DNA of 64,000 bases. Source: an uncultured Bacteroidales bacterium. Its GTDB lineage: Bacteria > Bacteroidota > Bacteroidia > Bacteroidales > Paludibacteraceae. The notes beneath the pieces were generated by a model that was not told where the DNA came from, did not search any database, and was given only the letters and a program-made list of their open reading frames with translations. Position numbers and translations under genes: made by a program. Where the stretch lies: assembly GCA_902798965.1 (NCBI GenBank), contig CADBYS010000015.1, forward strand, positions 1 to 64,000, read 5' to 3'. How positions within the stretch are numbered: position 1 is the first letter of the stretch; every line of letters begins with the position of its first letter. Shown piece after piece: positions 41,315-49,029 of this stretch.

Positions 41315-41662
41315 ATGGAAGAGACGAATACACCCTGCTCCATCGTTCACAGGATGGATGCTGTCAAGTTGCGCAATTACGGCCGAATCCTGCAGGATTT
41401 GGTGGCTTATGCCACTACCATCGAAGATGAGCAGAAACGCCGGGCGGCAACCATCTATATTGCTCGCTGCATGAGGCAGAAAAACCAGATTTGGAATAAA
41501 GATTTCGAATCGGGCGTGGAGCGGCTGCGTGAGGATATAGCTATCTTGTCGCAGGGCAAATTAAGTACTGATTTTCCAGAGTTTGCCGAAGAGTTGTGCC
41601 ACACGGACGCACCGGCTGAACTGAAACGTCCGAAGGTTACCAAGCGAACGTACAAGAAGTAG
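41315..41662 (+). CDS. DUF4290 domain-containing protein
   Basis: A 115-residue soluble protein. 'KLRNYGRILQDLVAYATTIEDEQKRRAATIYIARCM' is the DUF4290 signature (Y-G-R-x-I-Q-x-M/L-V-x-Y-x-x-x-I-x-D-x-x-x-R), a helical Bacteroidota family of unknown function usually beside housekeeping genes. Family members tend to be longer, so this one seems shortened at its C-terminus, which ends in a basic tail (RPKVTKRTYKK). It starts 14 bases after the EEP gene. Confidence 0.7.
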   Translation: MEETNTPCSIVHRMDAVKLRNYGRILQDLVAYATTIEDEQKRRAATIYIARCMRQKNQIWNKDFESGVERLREDIAILSQGKLSTDFPEFAEELCHTDAPAELKRPKVTKRTYKK

Positions 41663-41766
41663 TGCCGGCTCTCGGCATAGTAACTTCCGGGCGTCCTAGG
41701 TAAAGATTTTGGTAACTTTTCTGCCAAAAAGATACCGAATTGCGTAAGGGACGCTACAATTTGCAT

Positions 41767-41813
41767 AAAAAAATGACAATTTATAGCAAAATATTTGCAA
41801 TTGTCATTTTTTT
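41767..41813. promoter_or_regulatory. Inverted repeat around the -33 region
   Basis: Perfect 14-base arms AAAAAAATGACAAT (41767-41780) and ATTGTCATTTTTTT (41800-41813) enclose the TTTG box of the following promoter. It could be an operator or, in DNA, an extruding hairpin. Confidence 0.5.
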
Positions 41814-41825
41814 TTTGTAACTTTG
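41794..41825 (+). promoter_or_regulatory. Promoter of the PKD-lipoprotein operon
   Basis: TTTG (41794-41797), a 20-nt spacer and TAACTTTG (41818-41825). It is the only clear promoter for the plus-strand run that extends to 53802. Confidence 0.78.
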
Positions 41826-41878
41826 CGTGCTTTATTATGAATATATCGTTTCGTAAGAAACGGATGGAATAAAAATTT

Positions 41879-42937
41879 ATGAACAAACGCACTATACTAT
41901 ATGTATTGTTGAGCCTCGTAGTGATGATTATGGGGCTTGCTTCATGTCAGAAGCACACGTATGATTTTTCGTATTCTCCGACTTCGCCCAAGGCCGGCGA
42001 GAAAGTGTCTTTCGTTAATCAGAGTGACGCAGGTGAGAACTGGGTATGGAAGTTCGGCGATAACGGACAATCAACGCTGAAAAGCCCGACGCATATCTAC
42101 ACCACTTCCGGCACCTATGTGGTAGAACTGATGGTGGATTCGAACAAGAACCGCAAGATCAGCCACGTGCTCGAGGTATTGGATTCCATTCCTTCCATCA
42201 ACCTGGAGTCGGATACCCTGCAGCAATACACGCCGCTGACAATCAAAGCCTCGCTGTACAATCCCACGAATGCTACCGTGACATACAAGTGGACTATTGA
42301 TGAGAGCATCTTCGTGATTACTGCCGGCAGTTTGTCAAGCGACAGTGTGACAGGCTACTACACCGAGTTCGACCGCACGACGCAAGTGGGCTTGGAGATT
42401 ACCGTTGGCGAGAAAACGACCACCGATTCGCGCAGCATTGTGCTGACCGACAAGCTTGCCCCAACCCTGCTGATGCAGACGCAGATGGGCGACATGTGGC
42501 GCCAGCGTATCTATGATGGCATATTTGAGGATGCCAAGCCGTACCATGGCGATGCATCGGTCATCAACGAAGCCAACGACACCACAGCCGAGTTCAACGG
42601 CGTGTTGTACGATATAGATAACATGCCTGTGCTGACCGACTTGGATGTCAATGCTCTGCAGGTGGATGCAGTGAACAGGAAGTTGTACCTGATACTGGAT
42701 GACGGCCTGTACGTAGCCAACGCCAATGGCGACGCGCTGACGCAGATCACGAACATCCCCGCAGGCACGCTGCTGGTGGATAGCGAGCGCAACAGCCTGT
42801 ACTGGAGCGATGCGTACGGCGTGTGGATGATGCCGCTCGTAACGCACCCGCAAAATGTAATAAGCGAGCAACAACTGGGCAAGATTAAGAACGTGAATGA
42901 AGTACCGGTAGTTAGCCGGATGGTGCTGGTGGATTGA
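41879..42937 (+). CDS. PKD-domain lipoprotein
   Basis: A 352-residue lipoprotein (signal peptide to MGLASC, lipobox Cys 23). Residues 27-100 are a PKD fold ('FSYSPTSPKAGEKVSFVNQS', 'WVWKFGDNGQSTLKSPTHIYTTSGTYVVEL'). The second half contains beta-propeller-like strands ('MPVLTDLDVNALQVDAVNRKLYLILDDGLYVANA', 'LLVDSERNSLYWSDAYGVW') like LDL-receptor YWTD repeats. This points to extracellular or outer-membrane binding of glycans or proteins. It heads the operon of glycogen synthase and PotABCD. Confidence 0.78.
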   Translation: MNKRTILYVLLSLVVMIMGLASCQKHTYDFSYSPTSPKAGEKVSFVNQSDAGENWVWKFGDNGQSTLKSPTHIYTTSGTYVVELMVDSNKNRKISHVLEVLDSIPSINLESDTLQQYTPLTIKASLYNPTNATVTYKWTIDESIFVITAGSLSSDSVTGYYTEFDRTTQVGLEITVGEKTTTDSRSIVLTDKLAPTLLMQTQMGDMWRQRIYDGIFEDAKPYHGDASVINEANDTTAEFNGVLYDIDNMPVLTDLDVNALQVDAVNRKLYLILDDGLYVANANGDALTQITNIPAGTLLVDSERNSLYWSDAYGVWMMPLVTHPQNVISEQQLGKIKNVNEVPVVSRMVLVD

Positions 42938-42959
42938 TAATCGATAAAACTCTATATAC

Positions 42960-44483
42960 ATGAAAAAGGCAGTAGAACCGGTACAACCGGATTATATCTT
43001 TGAGACAAGTTGGGAGGTTTGCAATCATGTGGGCGGCATCTATACGGTGCTCAGCACACGTGCCGCAACGATGCAAGCCGAGCATCCCGACAAGGTTATT
43101 TTCTTCGGCCCGGATTGGCATGAGCACTCCGACATCTACTTTGCGGAGGATAAGTCGCTCCTGCGGAACTGGGAACGCATGCACGGTGCCCGTGTCGGCC
43201 GCTGGAAGATTCCCGGCAGCCCGATAGCCATCTTGCTGCGCTGGGAAGAGATTGCCGCACAGAAAGATGCCATCTACGGTTGGGCTTGGAACAAGTTCCA
43301 AGTGCAGAGCCATGCTGCCTATGGCGATTACGACGAGAGCTGCCTGTTCGGCTACGCTGCCGGTCAGGTGATGGAAAGCATATACCACCATCTGCATCTC
43401 GAGGACAAGAAAGTTGTAATGCATGCCAACGAGTGGCAAACGGCATTCGCCTTGTTCTATGTCCGCGATTATTGCCCGAAGATTGGCACGTTGTTCACCA
43501 CCCACGCCACAAGTATCGGCCGCTCCATAGCCGGCAACCACAAGCCGCTGTACGATCAGTTCAAGAACTATAACGGCGACCAGATGGCATGCGAACTGAA
43601 TATGGTAAGCAAGCACAGCGCCGAGAAGCAGGCTGCGCATTATGCCGACTGCTTTACTACGGTAAGCGAACTGACTGCCCGTGAGTGCGAACAGCTGCTC
43701 GACAAACCTGTGGATATAGTTACGCCTAACGGCTTTGAGCCGGATTTCGTGCCAAAGGGCAAGGCATACACCGCGCAACGCAAGGAGTCGAAGGAGATTC
43801 TGCTCCGTAGCCAGAAAGCCGAAGGCAAAGATGCCGTAGTAGCCGGTCAGCGCCCGTTCCTGCTGTGTATAGCAGGGCGACAAGAGTGGAAGAACAAGGG
43901 TATAGACGTATTCGTTGACTCGATGCGTATGCTCAGCGACAAGGTCAACAGCGATGTGTTTGCGCCGCGCGTGATAGCTTATGTGCTTGTGCCGTATCTG
44001 GAGCACTCCACGCTATCGATGGGTAAGGTTACGGTAGTGTTTGTGCCGTATTACCTGAACGGATTCGACCCGACCTTGGGTGAGACCTACTATAATCTGC
44101 TCTGCGGTATGGACTTGACGATCTTCCCCTCGTACTACGAGCCGTGGGGCTACACGCCGCTGGAGAGTATAGCGTTCCATGTGCCTACGATCACCACAAG
44201 CCTGTCCGGCTTCGGCGTTTGGGCACAAGGCGAAGATGCATTGTGCTCCAAGGGATTGTCGGAGGGCGTATATGTTATCAAACGCAACGACTCGAACTAC
44301 GAGCAGGTGGTGACCAAAGTGTCCGACGCGGTGTACAGTTACATGCGCCTGAGCGACAAGGAACAGGATGTGGTGCGCAAGAAAGCATGGAAACTTTCGG
44401 AGCACGCGGAGTGGAAGCACTTCTTTGCCCACTACCGTGTAGCCTATCAGATAGCATTGAAAAAAGCAAGCAATAGGAGATAA
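42960..44483 (+). CDS. Glycogen/starch synthase, GT3-like glycosyltransferase
   Basis: A 507-residue cytoplasmic GT-B enzyme. 'YIFETSWEVCNHVGGIYTVLSTRA' is the N-terminal glycogen-synthase signature (K/N-x-G-G). 'HANEWQTAFALFYVR', 'TTHATSIGRSIAGN' and 'TVSELTARECEQLLDK..DIVTPNGFE' follow. The C-terminal half has 'FPSYYEPWGYTPLESIAFHVPTITTSLSGFG', the donor-site E-x(7)-E pattern of GT3/GT5 synthases. Bacteroidota carry this eukaryotic-like GT3 type. It elongates alpha-1,4-glucan from a nucleotide sugar. It starts 22 bases after the PKD gene and ends 9 before potA. Confidence 0.9.
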   Translation: MKKAVEPVQPDYIFETSWEVCNHVGGIYTVLSTRAATMQAEHPDKVIFFGPDWHEHSDIYFAEDKSLLRNWERMHGARVGRWKIPGSPIAILLRWEEIAAQKDAIYGWAWNKFQVQSHAAYGDYDESCLFGYAAGQVMESIYHHLHLEDKKVVMHANEWQTAFALFYVRDYCPKIGTLFTTHATSIGRSIAGNHKPLYDQFKNYNGDQMACELNMVSKHSAEKQAAHYADCFTTVSELTARECEQLLDKPVDIVTPNGFEPDFVPKGKAYTAQRKESKEILLRSQKAEGKDAVVAGQRPFLLCIAGRQEWKNKGIDVFVDSMRMLSDKVNSDVFAPRVIAYVLVPYLEHSTLSMGKVTVVFVPYYLNGFDPTLGETYYNLLCGMDLTIFPSYYEPWGYTPLESIAFHVPTITTSLSGFGVWAQGEDALCSKGLSEGVYVIKRNDSNYEQVVTKVSDAVYSYMRLSDKEQDVVRKKAWKLSEHAEWKHFFAHYRVAYQIALKKASNRR

Positions 44484-44492
44484 ATAACAGAA

Positions 44493-45980
44493 ATGACAAA
44501 CGATCTTATCATTGAGGTGAATCACGTCTTCAAGCAGTTTGAGGACGGTAAGTATGCCTTGAACGACGTCAGCCTTCAGGTAAAGAAAGGCGAGTTCGTA
44601 ACGATTCTTGGTCCTTCGGGCTGCGGCAAGACAACCTTGCTGCGTTGCATCGCGGGATTCCAGGTGGCCAGTTCGGGAGATATCCTGCTCAAAGGTGAGG
44701 ATGTAACAGCCGTACCGCCCTACCGCCGTCCGGTTAACACGGTGTTCCAGAAGTATGCCTTATTCCCTCATCTGAATGTGTTCGACAATGTTGCGTTCGG
44801 ACTAAAGATGAAGAAAATGGAGGAGGAGACCATCGTCCGCAAGGTCAAAGCTGCGTTGAAGATGGCGAACCTGACAGGTTATGAGGATAGGGAAGTGGAT
44901 ACGCTTTCGGGCGGTCAGCAACAACGTGTGGCTATAGCCCGCGCTATTGTCAACGAGCCGGAGGTGCTGCTGCTGGATGAACCGCTGTCGGCACTCGACC
45001 TGAAGATGCGTCACGATATGCAGATCGAACTCAAGGAACTGCACAAGCAGTTGGGCATAACGTTCATCTACGTCACGCACGATCAGGAGGAAGCTCTGAC
45101 ACTGAGCGACCGCGTAGTGGTGATGAGCGAGGGTAAGATCAAACAGATAGGCACTCCGACCGATATCTACAACGAGCCGCAGAACTGCTTTGTAGCGGAC
45201 TTCATCGGTGAGAGTAACATACTGAGCGGCATGATGATACGCGACCGCAAGGTGATGTTCCTCAATCGTGAGTTCGACTGTATCGACGAGGGCTTTGGCG
45301 AAAACGAACCGGTGGATGTGGTAATCCGTCCCGAGGATATCTATATATGGGACAAGGCGCAGGAGAAACGCGGTCAGATTATCGGTCAGGAAGATGACGA
45401 TGTGGAGGATCGCGTACCGAAAGGCAAGTTCACCAAGTGGTACGGTACGGTCGATACCTGTATCTTCAAGGGTGTGCACTATGAGATGCGCGTGCTTACG
45501 CCTGACGGTTATGAGTTCCTCATTCAGGATTACCACGAGTACAAACCCGGCACGGAGATCGGCATGCTCGTCAAGCCCGAAGATATACAGATCATGCACA
45601 AAGACCACTATATCTACAACCGTTTTGCCGGCGAGGTTATCAAGCCCGGTAAGGTTCGTTTCCTGGGAGCAGAGTGGGATGTGACGGAGGAGGAGACCGC
45701 TCCGTTCAATGCAGGCGACGAGGTTGAGGTGAATGTTGCATTCCGCGATGTAGAACTGATGGACTACGAGGAGGAAGGCAAGCTCTCCGGCGAAGTACAT
45801 TTCATCCTGTACAAGGGCAACCACTACCATCTGACCATTCGCACGGATGCCGGCGATGACGTATATGTATATACCAACGATGTGTGGGACGACGGCGACC
45901 GCGTGGGTATAACCATCGCACCCGAACATATTTATCTGCGTCAGCCCGGTCTGGAGCAGCCAAATGAAAGACTGAAATGA
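44493..45980 (+). CDS. potA: Spermidine/putrescine ABC transporter, ATP-binding protein
   Basis: A 495-residue ATPase of the polyamine importer. Walker A is [13 protein letters not shown]-loop '[19 protein letters not shown]', signature [14 protein letters not shown], Walker [13 protein letters not shown] and H-loop 'VTHDQEEAL' are all intact in residues 1-240. The C-terminal 250 residues are longer than in E. coli PotA (378 total) and read as two or three TOBE-like beta modules ('[12 protein letters not shown]', '[13 protein letters not shown]', '[12 protein letters not shown]'), the long form usual in Bacteroidales. The TGA overlaps potB by four bases. Confidence 0.95.
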   Translation: MTNDLIIEVNHVFKQFEDGKYALNDVSLQVKKGEFVTILGPSGCGKTTLLRCIAGFQVASSGDILLKGEDVTAVPPYRRPVNTVFQKYALFPHLNVFDNVAFGLKMKKMEEETIVRKVKAALKMANLTGYEDREVDTLSGGQQQRVAIARAIVNEPEVLLLDEPLSALDLKMRHDMQIELKELHKQLGITFIYVTHDQEEALTLSDRVVVMSEGKIKQIGTPTDIYNEPQNCFVADFIGESNILSGMMIRDRKVMFLNREFDCIDEGFGENEPVDVVIRPEDIYIWDKAQEKRGQIIGQEDDDVEDRVPKGKFTKWYGTVDTCIFKGVHYEMRVLTPDGYEFLIQDYHEYKPGTEIGMLVKPEDIQIMHKDHYIYNRFAGEVIKPGKVRFLGAEWDVTEEETAPFNAGDEVEVNVAFRDVELMDYEEEGKLSGEVHFILYKGNHYHLTIRTDAGDDVYVYTNDVWDDGDRVGITIAPEHIYLRQPGLEQPNERLK

Positions 45981-46780
45981 AGAAGTTTGCAGACATAGCG
46001 TCCGCTCGTCGGACATGGGCATGGCCGTACGTACTGTTTCTGGTACTGTTCGTTGTGCTGCCCTTGCTACTAATCTTCTACTACGCGTTCACCACTCCCG
46101 GTGGGGACTTCACCATCTACAACTTCGTGAAGTTCTTCCATACCACGGAAGCCGTGAACACGCTCATCTACTCGATGGCCATAGCGTTCATCACAACCGT
46201 GATATGTCTGCTGTTGGGGTATCCTGCAGCCTACATTATGGCGATGGCTGACTTCAAGACTCCGCAGGTGATGGCACTGCTGTTCATCCTGCCGATGTGG
46301 ATCAACTTCCTGCTTCGTACGATTGCTACGGTAGAGTTGTTCAATATGTTCGGCTTGCCGTTAGGAGAGGGAGCCTTGCTGTTTGGCATGTGCTATGACT
46401 ACCTGCCGTTCATGATCTATCCGATCTACAACACTTTGCAGAAGATGGATACCTCGCTTATCGAAGCTGCCCAGGATTTGGGCGCGAACAAAGCCAACGT
46501 ACTGACCAAGGTCGTACTGCCGTTGAGTGTGCCGGGTATATACTCGGGCATCGTGATGGTATTCATGCCTACTGTCTCTACGTTCGCCATTGCCGAACTG
46601 CTCACGCATAACAAGATCACCTTGTTCGGTTCGCTCATCCAGCGTTCGTTCGGCGAAGGCGGCATAGCCATGTGGAACTACGGCGCAGCCCTGTCGCTGA
46701 TCATGCTGATCATCATTGCCGCCACGTCGTTTTTCGATCAGGGTAATGACCACGATACACAGAAAGGAGGCCTGCTATGA
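45977..46780 (+). CDS. potB: Spermidine/putrescine ABC transporter permease
   Basis: A 267-residue inner-membrane permease with six helices. '[30 protein letters not shown]' is the EAA loop that docks to PotA, and '[39 protein letters not shown]' is the conserved region before it. It starts in a four-base ATGA overlap with potA and itself overlaps potC the same way, fixing subunit ratios through coupled translation. Confidence 0.95.
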   Translation: MKKFADIASARRTWAWPYVLFLVLFVVLPLLLIFYYAFTTPGGDFTIYNFVKFFHTTEAVNTLIYSMAIAFITTVICLLLGYPAAYIMAMADFKTPQVMALLFILPMWINFLLRTIATVELFNMFGLPLGEGALLFGMCYDYLPFMIYPIYNTLQKMDTSLIEAAQDLGANKANVLTKVVLPLSVPGIYSGIVMVFMPTVSTFAIAELLTHNKITLFGSLIQRSFGEGGIAMWNYGAALSLIMLIIIAATSFFDQGNDHDTQKGGLL

Positions 46781-47658
46781 CGAATCAACAATTGTCTATC
46801 GCCCAACAGGAGGCACGTCGCCGTTCGCGTCAGTTAGCCGTCAAGCGCGTGGCAGGCCATGCGTATCTGTGGTTGCTGCTGGTGGTATTGTATGCGCCTA
46901 TACTGCTGATCTTCATCTTCTCGTTCACGCAAAGCAAGGTGTTTGGCAACTGGACGGGATTCACGTTCCAACTGTACGAGAATCTGTTCACCGGCTACGA
47001 CTCGGCAGCTCAGGTGCGCGTTGACCCGAACTTGTACAGGGCTATTTTCTTTACCGCTATGATTGCTGTATGTGCAGCGTTTATAGCCACTATTTTGGGA
47101 ACGTTGGCTGCCATCGGGCTGTTCAACATGCGCTCCAAACTGCGCAAAAGCATAACGTTCCTCAATTCCATCCCGATGATCAACCCGGATATCCTGACGG
47201 GTATATCGCTATTCCTGTTGTTTGTGTTCCTGGGTATCAGCCGCGGCTTTGTGACCGTGCTGATAGCTCATGTGGTGTTCTGTACGCCCTATGTGGTGTT
47301 GAGTGTTATGCCGCGACTGATGCAGATGAATCCGAACACCTACGAAGCGGCACTGGACTTGGGTGCAACACCCGCACAAGCCTTGCGCAAAGTGCTCCTA
47401 CCCGAGCTGCGACCGGGAATGGTCAGCGGATTCATCTTGGCGCTGACGCTTAGTATTGATGATTTCGGTGTTACGTTCTTTACCAAAGGCTCCAACGGCC
47501 TGGAGACCCTCTCCACGTTCATCTATGCCGATGCACGCAAGGGCGGATTGACACCTGAGTTGCGACCGCTGTTCTCACTGATATTTCTGACGATACTTGT
47601 GCTACTCGTCATCATGAATATTCGCACAAACAAACATTTAAATAACAAAAAGAAATGA
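46777..47658 (+). CDS. potC: Spermidine/putrescine ABC transporter permease
   Basis: A 293-residue second permease with six membrane helices after a basic N-terminus ('ARRRSRQLAVKRVAGHAYLWLL'). 'YEAALDLGATPAQALRKVLLPELRPGMVSGF' is the EAA loop, and 'FSFTQSKVFGNWTGFTFQLYENLF' the family-typical periplasmic stretch. It pairs with PotB to form the membrane channel. Its TGA overlaps the potD start by four bases. Confidence 0.95.
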   Translation: MTNQQLSIAQQEARRRSRQLAVKRVAGHAYLWLLLVVLYAPILLIFIFSFTQSKVFGNWTGFTFQLYENLFTGYDSAAQVRVDPNLYRAIFFTAMIAVCAAFIATILGTLAAIGLFNMRSKLRKSITFLNSIPMINPDILTGISLFLLFVFLGISRGFVTVLIAHVVFCTPYVVLSVMPRLMQMNPNTYEAALDLGATPAQALRKVLLPELRPGMVSGFILALTLSIDDFGVTFFTKGSNGLETLSTFIYADARKGGLTPELRPLFSLIFLTILVLLVIMNIRTNKHLNNKKK

Positions 47659-48995
47659 AAAAACAACTGAAAAACCTGATTGTTCTTGTCATGGCAGCCA
47701 TGTTGGTTTGCCCGGTATTCACCCAAGCAGCCGATCGTGCACACACGCTGAAGGTATATAACTGGGCGGATTATATTGACATGGATAACGTCCTTAACAC
47801 CTTCCCCGCTTGGTATGAAGCGCAGACCGGCGAGAAAGTTGAAATCATCTACCAGACCTTCGACATCAACGAGTCGATGCTCACGGAGATCGAGATCGGT
47901 CATGAGGATTATGATGTTATTTGTCCGTCGGAGTACATCATCGAACGCATGTTGCGTCGTGGCTTGCTGTTGCCTATCCAAAAGGACTTTGGCAATGTGC
48001 CCGACTATACGAAGCTGGTTGCTCCGTTTGCACAGCGCATGTTCCAGCAGATGGTTAACGAGGAGGAGATGGACGACATGCTGGCTTCCGACTATACTGT
48101 TGGCTACATGTGGGGAACGACCGGATTCCTCTACAACCCGAAGTTCGTTGACGAGGCGGATATCCGTTCGCTGGGCGGCTTGCTGAATCCCAAGTTCAAG
48201 GACAAGATCTTCATGAAGGATGCTTTCCGCGACGTATATTCGGTAGTGGTACTGTACGTGTATCGCGACGAGATTGCACGCGGCGAGGTAACCCGTGAAG
48301 ACCTGGTAGCCAACATCAACGACGAGCGCATCGCTCGCGTCGAGGAGTTCCTGCGTGAGGCCAAGAGCAACATTGCCGGCTGGGAAGTGGACTTCGGCAA
48401 GGAGGAGATGGCGAAAGGCAAGTCGTGGATGAACCTCAGCTGGTCAGGCGATGCACAGTGGGCTATCGACGAAGCCGAGGAGATCGGCGTGACGCTCAAG
48501 TACCTCGTTCCTGAGGAGGGCTCGAACGTATGGTTCGACGGCTGGTGCATTCCTAAGTATGCGCAGAACGTGAAGGCAGCTTCGTACTTCATCAACTACA
48601 TGTGTATGCCTGAGAATGCCATCAAGAACATGGAGGAGATCGGTTACGTGAGCGTGATCGCCTCGCCGGAAATTCTCGAATGGTGCAATGATGAAGAGGA
48701 TTTTCCTGAAGCCGTTGACCTGAGTTACTTCTTCGGCGAAGGAGCAACAGCGGTACATGCCAACCAGGTACTTTATCCCGACAAGAGCGTGATTGACCGT
48801 TGCGCCCTGATGCACGACTGCGATACGCAGACCGGTGCTATGCTGGATATGTGGAACCGCGTGAAGGGTGATAACCTCGGCGGAAGCAATCTGATGATGA
48901 TCGTAGGTGTTGTGATCGTTCTGCTCATCGCCTTCTTCGTTATCTTAGGCATCAACCGCAACAAGCAGAAAAAACTGCGCAGTCATCGCAGATAA
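47655..48995 (+). CDS. potD: Spermidine/putrescine-binding protein with C-terminal membrane helix
   Basis: A 446-residue substrate-binding protein. A signal peptide (to TQAAD, residue 26) precedes 'HTLKVYNWADYIDMDNVL', the PotD start, with 'YDVICPSEYIIERML', 'GYMWGTTGFLYNP' and 'LSWSGDAQWAIDEA' lining the polyamine site. There is no lipobox. Instead the last 40 residues contain one strong membrane helix ('NLMMIVGVVIVLLIAFFVILGI') followed by a basic end (NRNKQKKLRSHRR), so the protein seems anchored to the inner membrane by its C-terminus, with the binding lobe in the periplasm. Confidence 0.93.
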   Translation: MKKQLKNLIVLVMAAMLVCPVFTQAADRAHTLKVYNWADYIDMDNVLNTFPAWYEAQTGEKVEIIYQTFDINESMLTEIEIGHEDYDVICPSEYIIERMLRRGLLLPIQKDFGNVPDYTKLVAPFAQRMFQQMVNEEEMDDMLASDYTVGYMWGTTGFLYNPKFVDEADIRSLGGLLNPKFKDKIFMKDAFRDVYSVVVLYVYRDEIARGEVTREDLVANINDERIARVEEFLREAKSNIAGWEVDFGKEEMAKGKSWMNLSWSGDAQWAIDEAEEIGVTLKYLVPEEGSNVWFDGWCIPKYAQNVKAASYFINYMCMPENAIKNMEEIGYVSVIASPEILEWCNDEEDFPEAVDLSYFFGEGATAVHANQVLYPDKSVIDRCALMHDCDTQTGAMLDMWNRVKGDNLGGSNLMMIVGVVIVLLIAFFVILGINRNKQKKLRSHRR

Positions 48996-49029
48996 GAGCG
49001 GAAAGAAAACAGAAATCAGATTATTGTGT

